Origin: Prosthecobacter gellanilyticus
GTDB taxonomy: Bacteria; Verrucomicrobiota; Verrucomicrobiia; Verrucomicrobiales; Verrucomicrobiaceae
DNA: 64,000 nucleotides
NCBI RefSeq assembly: GCF_007992435.1
Contig: NZ_BKAG01000011.1
Location: forward strand, 62,001 to 126,000
Reading direction: 5' to 3'
Positions 28,201 to 34,348 of this stretch are shown here, piece by piece. Position numbers and translations under genes: made by a program. The notes beneath the pieces are model-generated. The model was given only the letters and a program-made list of their open reading frames with translations. It did no database searches and was not told where the DNA came from. Position 1 is the stretch's first letter; every line of letters starts with the position of its first letter.

Positions 28201-31169
28201 TCACCGGCAGTGGCACCGGCACCGCTCAGCTTGCCTCGGCGGTGTCTGTGAATGTCACCGGTACTGGCGGCAGCACGGCGACTGGCGCAGGTGTGGACTA
28301 CACTCTGCCAGCCTTGGTCACCTTCCCGGCAAACTCTTTGAATGCCGCCACTCAGGCAGCTTCCCTGGGCATCACCAATGACGCCATCGTGGAAGCTAGC
28401 GAGACCGTGAACCTCGGTCTGGTTATCAACACCGATCCGACGGCTCTGGTGACCATTGGCGCTGCCAATGCCCACACGACCACGATCCTCGACGACGACA
28501 CAGCCACAGTCAGCTTCTCCAAGATCATTGACGGCTCCGAAGGTCCTCCGATCGTGAACGGCAAGTTCCGCATCACCCAGACGGCGCAATCCTCCACCAA
28601 TACCGTGGTGAACTACACTGTGAGCGGCTCTGCTGTCCCGGGCCCAGGCAATGACTACGCCACCCTGTCTGGCACAGCCACCATCCTGGCGGGCAATACC
28701 TTCGTGGATGTTGATGTCATCGTTCAGGCCGATGTCGGCAGCGAGCCGCCGGAGACTGTCATCATCACCTTCTCGAGCTTCGGTGCCCACGATGCTGACA
28801 TCACTCTGGGTGCCCCGACCTCAGCGACCGTCACCATCTACTCTGGCACCATCATCACCGGCACCTGGACGGGCGCGCCGCTGATCACCACGGCTGGCTC
28901 CTTTAATTGCACGGGCCTGACGCTGGATATCGATCTGGGCTTCGTGCCAGCCATCCCGCAGCAATACACCCTTGTTCATGCTGATGGCGGTGTGACCGGC
29001 AACTTCAATGACCTGCCACCGAATGGCGTCATCGCTCTCTCGATCAACGGAGTCATCTACTACTTCCAGGCGACCTATGGTCCGAATGATGTCTTCCTGA
29101 CGTCCTTCACGCCAGATGGTCTTCCAGCCTGGACGTGGGTCTCTGGTCCGAACTCACGCAACGGCGTGGGTGTTTATGGCAACCTCGGAGTCGCAGCGCC
29201 GACCAACAATCCAGGCGCCCGCCAGGGTGCCATGAACTGGCAGGCGCCAGATGGCAGTCTGTGGATGTTCGGTGGTTATGGCTATGCCACTGCGGTGACG
29301 AATCCTCCGCGCTACCTGAACGACATCTGGCAGTATCGTCGCGACATCGGCCAGTGGGTCTGGCGCGGTGGTGCCAATACCTTTAACTCTCCGGGAACCT
29401 ATGGAGCCATCGGCGTGGAGGCCCCAGGCAACGCACCTGGTGCACGTCACACTGGCACGACCTGGACGGATGCGGATGGCAACCTGTGGCTCTTCGGTGG
29501 CTATGGCATCGGTGCCAGCGGCGCTCCTGCCTGGCTGAACGACCTGTGGCGCTTCAACCGCACCAACGGGCAGTGGACCCACATGAAGGGCAGCACCGCC
29601 ACGGGCGGAGCCGCTACCTATGGTGTGCTGGACACTCCAGCCGCGGGTAACACCCCTGGTGCGCGCAGCAGCGCCACCGGTGTCTTCCGCAATGGCAACC
29701 TGTGGCTCTTCGGCGGCTACAGCGGCACCAACTACTACAACGACCTCTGGAGGTTCGAGATCGCCACCGGCAACTGGGCCTGGGTAGAGGGCAGCAATGT
29801 GCCTAACCAAAATGGCGTCTACGGAGTGCAGGGCACGCCGAATGCCGCCAACGTCCCCGGCTCCCGCCGTGATGCGACCGGCTGGGCTGCTGACAACGGC
29901 ACCCTCTGGTTCTTCGGTGGTCTGGGCCTGCCCGCCAGCGGTGCAACCGCAGGTGACATGAACGACCTGTGGCGCTATAACCCGGCCACAGGCGACTGGA
30001 CCTGGATCAAGGGGGCGAGCACTGTCAACGGCACGGCCACCTATGGCACGCAGGGGACCTTTGCCGCTGGGAACACACCTGGAGCACGCAGTGCCGGCGG
30101 CGGCTGGGTCACTGTGGATGGCGACCTGTGGCTGGTGGGTGGCTTCAAGGACAGCAACCTGACCTTTGACGATGTCTGGGTCTTTGACGTCGGCAGTCAG
30201 CAGTGGACTCATAGGCTCGGCAGCCAGGGCCTCCTGGGTCAGTCTGGAGTTTATGGCAATCAGGGCCAGATCAATGCGGCCAACAAGCCTGGTGGTCGCT
30301 TCACACCGAGCACCTGGGTCACGCTCAATGGCAACCTGTATATCTTCGGTGGCGGTGGCGCAGATGCCTTCGGCAACACCGGGCGTCTGAGTGACCTCTG
30401 GAGCTACGGAATTCCGAAGCCAGCCACTGCTCCGTATGATGAGCTCTTCCCAGATCCGTTCCCAAGCGAACTGATCGTGAACGACGCACCAAGCGCGAGC
30501 GATGCGACCGCTGGCACGATGGCCTACGTCCCTGTGAGCGGCAAGCTCACCGGCTCTGATCCTGATGGTGACCGTCTCCTGTTCAGTGCGGCTGGCAGCA
30601 CCATCAGCCAGGGCACTCTGACCCTGAACCTGGATGGCACCTGGACCTACACACCTGCGTATGGATTCACCGGCGTGGCCAGCTTTAAGTTCAAGGCGGC
30701 TGACAACTACGGTGGTGAAAGCGCCGTGAAGACCCTGGTGATCAGTGTGAGCTCGAACCCTGCGGACAGCGATGGCGATGGTATCGCTGACAGCTACGAG
30801 CAGAGCATCTGGGGCAGCCTCGCTGCTGCTGATGGTGACGGTGACGCCGACCTCGATGGTCAGAGCAACTACTTCGAGTTCCTCGCCGGCACCAACCCGC
30901 TGGATGGTAACGAGACCCTCGTCACCGCACCGACGGTCAGCGGCACGACGAGCACGAACGGCCATGTCCTGCTGAATCTCAACCATGTCCGCCCAGGGGT
31001 GAACTACCATCTCGAAACCAGCTCCGATCTGGATGCCTGGACTCGCATCGGCACCTTCACCTTCGATGTGTCTGGCAGCGCCACGGTGGAAGATCCGACG
31101 CCTGCCACAGGAGCGCCGAGGTTCTATCGCATGAGCCTGGAGGCGACTCCGGCACTGGTGGTGCCGTAA
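22242..31169 (+). CDS. Giant secreted multidomain protein: DUF11/cadherin-like, beta-helix, metzincin-like protease, 8 Calx-beta, 6 kelch, Ca-loops
   Basis: The frame opens at a TTG (22188); the paired ATGs at 22239/22242 start a signal peptide (MTRLIPMALSFAALAISGSLSA), giving about 2975 residues. Order (residues from 22242): DUF11-like (about 24-75), cadherin/Ig-like (85-190), parallel beta-helix with an FVSDSTGDDTNGKGTLASPY start (193-927) and an acidic DGIDNDGDTSTDEAD loop. A metzincin-like domain follows with zinc site HEMGHTLGLED (1092-1102) and Met-turn SLMYG (Met 1113). Then come eight Calx-beta repeats (about 1219-2202, each ending like TITNDDT), an autotransporter-repeat-like segment (YTLVHADGG...NDVFLTSF), six kelch repeats (about 2297-2723, PGAR...LWLFGGY...LNDLWRF), a cadherin-like domain and a DSDGDGIADSYEQ calcium loop. 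The last part is a LETSSDLDAW...RFYRMSLE C-terminal domain common in Verrucomicrobia. No PEP-CTERM or LPXTG signal is present. It probably forms a surface or matrix protein; it follows the tail-collar operon. Confidence 0.9.
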   Translation: MTRLIPMALSFAALAISGSLSAQAPNITATKSDGTPAATKKNPGDTVTYTNTISNTGTANATGVTFTDPDVNGSAVQMSTLKVSPLAFDDNYSGTILSGVTVNTATATNFSVTANDYVGIYNNAAGVLTITAFDATSANGGTVSMTTSGANIGKFIYTSAAGFTGVDSFTYTISNTGFTSTATVIVTVSGPGIFFVSDSTGDDTNGKGTLASPYKTLTKVATLDANTSQRIFVLAGAYSAGMTMEANEQIIGQGVRGVSFDLVVAGVTAGADSVARPLINGTLPTITAASGSVITLAENNTIRGVSINSTVAGYAVTGSAINSLQLGSSGGSTASDTSVTASSASSGCLNLSGGGNGSVNVLALLANSASAGRSLTVSGRTGGTTSVIGKLTDTGAGVSLSGNAGATFNFRSFALATGANTAFSATGGGTVNATQGESDGIDNDGDTSTDEADEANIINNVTGGTGVNIASTNIGASNFIIRSLTSTGGTSPGINLNTTGNSGGLFVTGDSGGTNNASGGSITNKTGSTLTTGTPGVVAISTANLRLGYMNITGCNHSGIYGSTVNGFVLSRCNINTNGNELVSNPDETGVDITNLTGTAIAGANPTAINFCVIQNNMEFELQINNSSGTLTDFQVNSCTMSSNNASLVAPHGNLFSFLASGTAIMTTNVVGSTFTGNAQAPGGTTATGAHCDVSGSGVMTANISTSTFNNNNAAVNVSASGAGTLTFDVHDNPSVTLNRSHGLNCFLAADATGLVNGKFRNNVVGTLGTAGSGSELGFGIRIQNEAVGSANAANFLVSGNTVQETLNFNSFNVNAGLNTIPSTKTTNLTIQNNNFKNSAARAITIQQNNNTNGTSAGTIHAHIASNTFSGIIGQAADGTEIRLRQLAANGGVFRLNQTADTNLATVNGLTLADLSISGTITYNQGLPTAPPLLFAPGGVEKAAASIASVFTSALPVAPVKSSKIRPNPASSSLEAVTQVASRAPSAEIARLAQTDLDSMVSSALALWKASGLTPEQEEHLRSLTFEVSSLDGIRLGEADGHIIRIDADAGGSGWYVDASDKHFTASSATRFSTSPSAAPAGRLDLLTALLHEMGHTLGLEDSYLEKDRDSLMYGFLTLGERRLPAKRQAFGARSHDHKHGETHFLTGAVSIGVLPPGKSITITYDVIINNPATTSTLSSQATVSGSNFSNVLTDDLVTGGDPLLPGAADPTVTQIDLPDVSVTVAPASTAEDGAGNLVYTFTRTGATTAAMTVNFAATGTASTTTDYSVTNGTGVVNFTAGTGLGSIVIPIGSSTATAIVDPSVDATVEPDETVIVSITSGFYDIVAPVSATGTITNDDTGIELTLPDTSLFEDQTNTFAFTFTRTGNVSGGTTANFTYTTGSAVEGTDYSRSGAATFSVGVGTVVFAPGDITKIVTIDPTADNLVEGNETVALTLGTGTGYSVLGTALQTATIVDDDVNVSLTSVVPATSVEDSGVGMVYTFTRSGGSTANALTVNVTVSGTAGFTGDYTTSGFATNLAGVATITFAGGSATKTVTITPSSDVTNEPDETVILTVAANGTPDVTGGYTVGGTPSGTGTILNDDTQVSVTVAPTPVGEASGTGMVYTFSRTGPTTAALPINFTKGGTASIATSDFSAASSDGGMNFAAGTVTIPIGSSTVTITLTPLEDAMVEGSETAILTVAAGSGYGATGSPATGTITDNDTATIGFVTTTSTVGEATANDVQQLVLTLTTTGAGTPTLAYAVSVNVTGPSGTATNGTDYTPPTGVTFAANSLNAAQVAASIAITNDRAVEGSETAGLGLAINTDGTGGAVTIAVGAAATHTTTITDNDTATVSYAASTSSIGEAAGNDSIGLTLTVTGNGAGPLVLERSASFNITTTGGSATNGTTDYTLPGAVSIPATTLSAAVTNFNLAITNDQLLEGSETAILGLTLNTDNTGGQVTVGAGNAHTTTITDNEAATITFAAATSNVAENAGPDLINLVLTITGSGTGTAQLASAVSVNVTGTGGSTATGAGVDYTLPALVTFPANSLNAATQAASLGITNDAIVEASETVNLGLVINTDPTALVTIGAANAHTTTILDDDTATVSFSKIIDGSEGPPIVNGKFRITQTAQSSTNTVVNYTVSGSAVPGPGNDYATLSGTATILAGNTFVDVDVIVQADVGSEPPETVIITFSSFGAHDADITLGAPTSATVTIYSGTIITGTWTGAPLITTAGSFNCTGLTLDIDLGFVPAIPQQYTLVHADGGVTGNFNDLPPNGVIALSINGVIYYFQATYGPNDVFLTSFTPDGLPAWTWVSGPNSRNGVGVYGNLGVAAPTNNPGARQGAMNWQAPDGSLWMFGGYGYATAVTNPPRYLNDIWQYRRDIGQWVWRGGANTFNSPGTYGAIGVEAPGNAPGARHTGTTWTDADGNLWLFGGYGIGASGAPAWLNDLWRFNRTNGQWTHMKGSTATGGAATYGVLDTPAAGNTPGARSSATGVFRNGNLWLFGGYSGTNYYNDLWRFEIATGNWAWVEGSNVPNQNGVYGVQGTPNAANVPGSRRDATGWAADNGTLWFFGGLGLPASGATAGDMNDLWRYNPATGDWTWIKGASTVNGTATYGTQGTFAAGNTPGARSAGGGWVTVDGDLWLVGGFKDSNLTFDDVWVFDVGSQQWTHRLGSQGLLGQSGVYGNQGQINAANKPGGRFTPSTWVTLNGNLYIFGGGGADAFGNTGRLSDLWSYGIPKPATAPYDELFPDPFPSELIVNDAPSASDATAGTMAYVPVSGKLTGSDPDGDRLLFSAAGSTISQGTLTLNLDGTWTYTPAYGFTGVASFKFKAADNYGGESAVKTLVISVSSNPADSDGDGIADSYEQSIWGSLAAADGDGDADLDGQSNYFEFLAGTNPLDGNETLVTAPTVSGTTSTNGHVLLNLNHVRPGVNYHLETSSDLDAWTRIGTFTFDVSGSATVEDPTPATGAPRFYRMSLEATPALVVP

Positions 31170-31187
31170 ACAGCGGTTATATAATCA

Positions 31188-31230
31188 AAAAGGGTCAAGA
31201 TGAGGCTGAATGCCTTGTCTTGACCCTTTT
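31188..31230 (+). terminator. Hairpin terminator after the giant gene (repeat copy 1)
   Basis: A perfect 13-bp stem (31188-31200 with 31218-31230) around GGGTCAAGA/TCTTGACCC, with a 17-base loop, followed by a T-run. It begins 19 bp after the stop at 31169 and fits a Rho-independent terminator. The same stem and loop recur at 31314-31356. Confidence 0.75.
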
Positions 31231-31313
31231 GATTTGGCGGGAGGATGGTTAGCCTAACCAAAAGTTATTGGGTTCTCTGTCGCCTGTCATGCCGAGGGCT
31301 GCGATCAAGCCGT

Positions 31314-31356
31314 CAAAGGGTCAAGATGAGGCTGAGCGCCTTGTCTTGACCCTTTG
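31314..31356. repeat. Second copy of the GGGTCAAGA hairpin
   Basis: A perfect 13-bp stem (31314-31326 with 31344-31356). The 17-base loop differs from copy 1 at only two positions, and the outermost pair has changed from A-T to C-G with its partner changed to match. A half-site (GGCTTGACCC) follows near 31378. It resembles a small REP-like element; it may also end transcription of the convergent SGNH gene. Confidence 0.7.
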
Positions 31357-31402
31357 GTGTATCCTGAATTGACGGAGGCTTGACCCTCTTGCCCTGATTG
31401 AG

Positions 31403-32089
31403 TTACTGCAAAGCGGCTTTGACCGTCTTCACCACTTCAGCGGCCAGAGCTTCTGAACCTGCGGGAACGAAATGAACGTTGGCAGGCTGGATCTGCAGTT
31501 CCTTCATGCGTGGTTTCACGAAGGTGTAGAGGTCATTGACGGGGATGTTGTTGTCCTTCATCACGCGCAGCGCGGCTTCGTTATAGCGGATGACATCGGC
31601 GTTGTTGCGGTAGACCTTCATCGGCTCGTCGGTCACGGGAGTCGTGGCGGCGAAGACGAGCTTTGCGCCGGTGGCCTTGAGCTTGGCCACGATCTCGCGG
31701 AGGTTCTTCTCATATACTTCCACGGTGGCTTGAGGTGGATCGGTGGCGAGGTCTGAGGCCGCTCCCTTGGCATCGCCAGCCTTCACATGCTTGAGGTCAT
31801 GCAGGCCCCAGTTGAAATGGATGACATCCCACTTGCCGCCATCGAGCTGCAGCCAGCGGTCGATGTTCGCCACGCCTGAGGTGGTGCCGCTGCAGTTCTC
31901 CGGTTTACCATCTTTTGTTGGGCGGATCACCACCATCTCGTTCGCCAGCATCTTCTGCACATAGGGCGTGTAGCCGATGGAGATGGAATCTCCTAGAATG
32001 AGCAGGCGTTTCTTCGCGGCGGCATCAGCCGCGAAGGTTGGAACGGTGGCGAGGCCGAGGAGACTGGTGAGAAAGGTGGAGCGCTTCAT
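31403..32089 (-). CDS. Secreted SGNH/GDSL hydrolase
   Basis: The 228-residue product has a signal peptide (about 1-21) and the SGNH block I motif LLILGDSISIGY with nucleophile S35. Further blocks are VIHFNWGLHDLKH (block III-like), FAATTPVT and a final NVHFVPAGSEALA in place of the usual DxxH; the His there is the likely catalytic base, while the Asp is not in its standard place. Family members deacetylate carbohydrates or hydrolyse esters. It is the last gene of a four-gene minus-strand block starting at 34269, with gaps of 34, 10 and 48 bp. Confidence 0.84.
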   Translation of the reverse strand: MKRSTFLTSLLGLATVPTFAADAAAKKRLLILGDSISIGYTPYVQKMLANEMVVIRPTKDGKPENCSGTTSGVANIDRWLQLDGGKWDVIHFNWGLHDLKHVKAGDAKGAASDLATDPPQATVEVYEKNLREIVAKLKATGAKLVFAATTPVTDEPMKVYRNNADVIRYNEAALRVMKDNNIPVNDLYTFVKPRMKELQIQPANVHFVPAGSEALAAEVVKTVKAALQ

Positions 32090-32123
32090 GAGGGGCAGGG
32101 AACGCCTGCGCCCTCGCGGCCTT

Positions 32124-32783
32124 TCATCCCTTTGTGCTCAGCGTCACGCCATCAGCCGTGACCGTGGCCTTCTTCACCAGCTTCAGCGAAGGGCCGATAG
32201 CATCGAGTTTTGCATAAGGGGCCAGCAGTGTCCAGGTGGCCATGCCTGTGACGAAGCCTTCAGCCACGACCTTGCCCGGCACCTTCACATCGGCGACCTG
32301 AGCATCCACACCGGCTTCATGCACCAGGACCTCGTAGGCGGCCTCGCCATTGAGATAGCGCTTCTTGTCCTCCCAGAACTTGATGTGATTCATCGGCAGG
32401 CAGACTTGGGCGATGAGGCGGTTCTTCTCCGGCTCTGTGCGCTCGAAACGGAGCATCTCGGTGTAGGTGCCGTAGCCGGTGTCTGGCGCGATGAGCAGCA
32501 GTCCGTTGAGCTCGGCGATGCTCAGCGTGAGCTCGGTCGTTTGTCCTGCTTTGAAATCCGCCAGCTTCTTTTCCAAGGCAGCACGGGCCTCCGCGCTCAG
32601 TTCGATGGGCGCAAACTTCTGCGGCTGGTCAGAGGCGAAGACGGCGATGGCCTTGTCCTGCTGGAAGAGTGAGTAGGCGCTCCAAGCGATGATGCCGCCA
32701 AAAACAAGGGCGGCCATGACCATGATGAGGCAGCCATAAAACGGACTGAAACCTGAGACGGGGACTTTTTCGACGCGGGCCAT
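32124..32783 (-). CDS. Single-pass membrane protein of unknown function
   Basis: The 219-residue product has a short cytoplasmic start, one membrane helix (about 17-38) and a soluble domain with many Lys/Glu residues and alternating strands (TELTLSIAELNGLLLIAP, NRLIAQVCLPMNHIKFW, VTADGVTLS). I do not recognise the family. It lies 10 bp after the IscU-like gene and 34 bp before the SGNH gene, so it belongs to the same transcription unit. Confidence 0.65.
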   Translation of the reverse strand: MARVEKVPVSGFSPFYGCLIMVMAALVFGGIIAWSAYSLFQQDKAIAVFASDQPQKFAPIELSAEARAALEKKLADFKAGQTTELTLSIAELNGLLLIAPDTGYGTYTEMLRFERTEPEKNRLIAQVCLPMNHIKFWEDKKRYLNGEAAYEVLVHEAGVDAQVADVKVPGKVVAEGFVTGMATWTLLAPYAKLDAIGPSLKLVKKATVTADGVTLSTKG

Positions 32784-32793
32784 GAAGGGGAGG

Positions 32794-33291
32794 TTAGGAC
32801 TGAAGGACGATCTTGATCTTGCCAGCGCTCTTGCCGGAAGCGTTCAGCGCATCGGCGAGCGTGGGGCCGGTGGCGACGGGAGCTGATGCCGGAGCCGTAG
32901 GGGCAGGTGCGCCTTGCTCGGCTTCCAGGGCAGCTTTGAGCGCACCTTCCACCATCTGGCCGCAGTGGATTTTCATGGGGGGCAGGGGACCCAGAGGAGC
33001 GCTGAGTTCGGCGGCACTCAGTTGCAGGGCTTCCTCCTTGGTCTTGCCGCGGATCAGTTCGGTGGCCAGGGATGCCACGGCGATGGCGGTCTGGCATCCG
33101 AAGGACTGGAAGCTGGCTTTGTCGATCACCTTGCGGCCATCCTTCTCCTTATACTTCAGCCACATGCGCACCATGTCGCCACAGTCGGGTGATCCCACGG
33201 TGCCAACGGCGTCGGCATCGGGCATTTCCCCGAGATTCTGCGGGTTGGAAAGGGCGGATTGGAGGGTGGCTTCGTCCATGGTGTCAGACAT
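32794..33291 (-). CDS. IscU/NifU-N-type iron-sulfur scaffold protein
   Basis: The 165-residue protein has the three scaffold cysteines and the key Asp in the expected places: C37 and D39 (GSPDCGD), C66 (SFGCQTAIAVAS) and C110 (PPMKIHCGQMVEGALKAA). The ELIRGKTKEEAL helix is also typical. IscU-type proteins build [2Fe-2S] and [4Fe-4S] clusters and pass them to targets. It has an unusual Pro/Ala tail of about 45 residues (after residue 122) ending SAGKIKIVLQS. No iscS, hscA or sufBCD is nearby. Confidence 0.86.
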   Translation of the reverse strand: MSDTMDEATLQSALSNPQNLGEMPDADAVGTVGSPDCGDMVRMWLKYKEKDGRKVIDKASFQSFGCQTAIAVASLATELIRGKTKEEALQLSAAELSAPLGPLPPMKIHCGQMVEGALKAALEAEQGAPAPTAPASAPVATGPTLADALNASGKSAGKIKIVLQS

Positions 33292-33339
33292 GCGGAGAAT
33301 ACGCCTGCCTGCAAGGACGGGACTCGATTCCTCCGGAGA

Positions 33340-34269
33340 TCAGCGCTCGATCCAGCGGTAGACATCCTTGGAGTTCTTCCAGAAGTACTTCTCGCAGGCA
33401 TCGCTGCCCTTGGTGCTAAAGTAGTCCCGCACCAGCCCGAAGACGACTTCGTAGGGGGCACCACGGTCGCTGACTGGCCAGTTGCTGCCGTAGACGAGGC
33501 GGTCCGGGCCAAAGCTCTCCCACAGGTGATCCAGGATCGGCAGGTAGTAGCTGACGTCCCGAGGAGCCTGGCCCTCGGCGCCCTTCACCTGCTCGACGAG
33601 GGCGGAGACCTTCATCCAGACGTTCTTGGGCTTCGCCACTTCCTTGATGTTATCCTTCCACTCGGGCTTCAGGCTCTTGGGATCACCGCTCGCACCGAGG
33701 TGGTCGATGACGATGCGCAGGTCCGGCACCTCGGCGGCGAGTTTGGCCGCATGAGGAAGCAAATCAGGACCACCATTGAGGTCGAGCTCCAGACCGTGAT
33801 CGGCCAGCACTTTGGCTCCGGCCAAAGCTGCCTCTTTGTTGGCATCGATCCTCACCAGATCAGCACGCCAGCGCACGCCTCGAAAGATGGGATTGGCGGC
33901 GAACCTCTTCACATTCGCGGCAAACTCCGGTGTGGTGGGATCCAGGTTTCCCACGAAGCCGACGATGCACTTTTCCTGGGAGGCGAGATCCAGGATCCAC
34001 TGGTTGTCCTCCACCCATTGGCTGGCCTCAACGATGACGGTTTCCTTGATGCCATGAGGCTCGGCAAGAGCGCGCCAGTCACTGGGCATGACCTTGCGGT
34101 AGAGAGGTGTGTTCTTGGTCGGCCACGGCACGCCTTGCGGGCGTGTCGGATCATAGAAGTGGGTATGCGTGTCGATGATGCGTGTGGCGACAGGTGCTGC
34201 CTGAGAAGGTGTGGCGAAGGCAGCTGGCACTGTGGCGGCAGCGGTTTGCAGGAAGTGGCGGCGATTCAT
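33340..34269 (-). CDS. Tat-exported amidohydrolase family 2 (TIM-barrel) protein
   Basis: The frame reaches 34464, but the ATG at 34269 gives MNRRHFLQTAAATVPAAFA, a Tat-type leader, and 309 residues. The HxH metal motif is IIDTHTHFYDP (H35, H37). Further conserved parts are VNDNQWILDLASQ-like loops, LRIVIDHLG (metal His), VWMKVSALVE and RLVYGSNWPVSD, with the late catalytic Asp. These mark the amidohydrolase-2 group that includes lactonases (4-sulfomuconolactonase, L-fuconolactonase-like) and decarboxylases. It is the first gene of the minus-strand block and diverges from the MurQ fusion gene, 79 bp away. Confidence 0.87.
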   Translation of the reverse strand: MNRRHFLQTAAATVPAAFATPSQAAPVATRIIDTHTHFYDPTRPQGVPWPTKNTPLYRKVMPSDWRALAEPHGIKETVIVEASQWVEDNQWILDLASQEKCIVGFVGNLDPTTPEFAANVKRFAANPIFRGVRWRADLVRIDANKEAALAGAKVLADHGLELDLNGGPDLLPHAAKLAAEVPDLRIVIDHLGASGDPKSLKPEWKDNIKEVAKPKNVWMKVSALVEQVKGAEGQAPRDVSYYLPILDHLWESFGPDRLVYGSNWPVSDRGAPYEVVFGLVRDYFSTKGSDACEKYFWKNSKDVYRWIER

Positions 34270-34348
34270 GATGATCCTAGGTTCAGAACGCAAACGAGAG
34301 TAAGATCGTGCATTGAGCAGCGGCGTAATACACTCTAGCTTCCCTCCG

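Noticed and set aside
29154..31010. 618-aa minus-strand open frame opposite the kelch region
   Set aside because: It is the antisense of a clearly coding repeat region; its composition has no coherent motif and changes with the plus-strand repeats.
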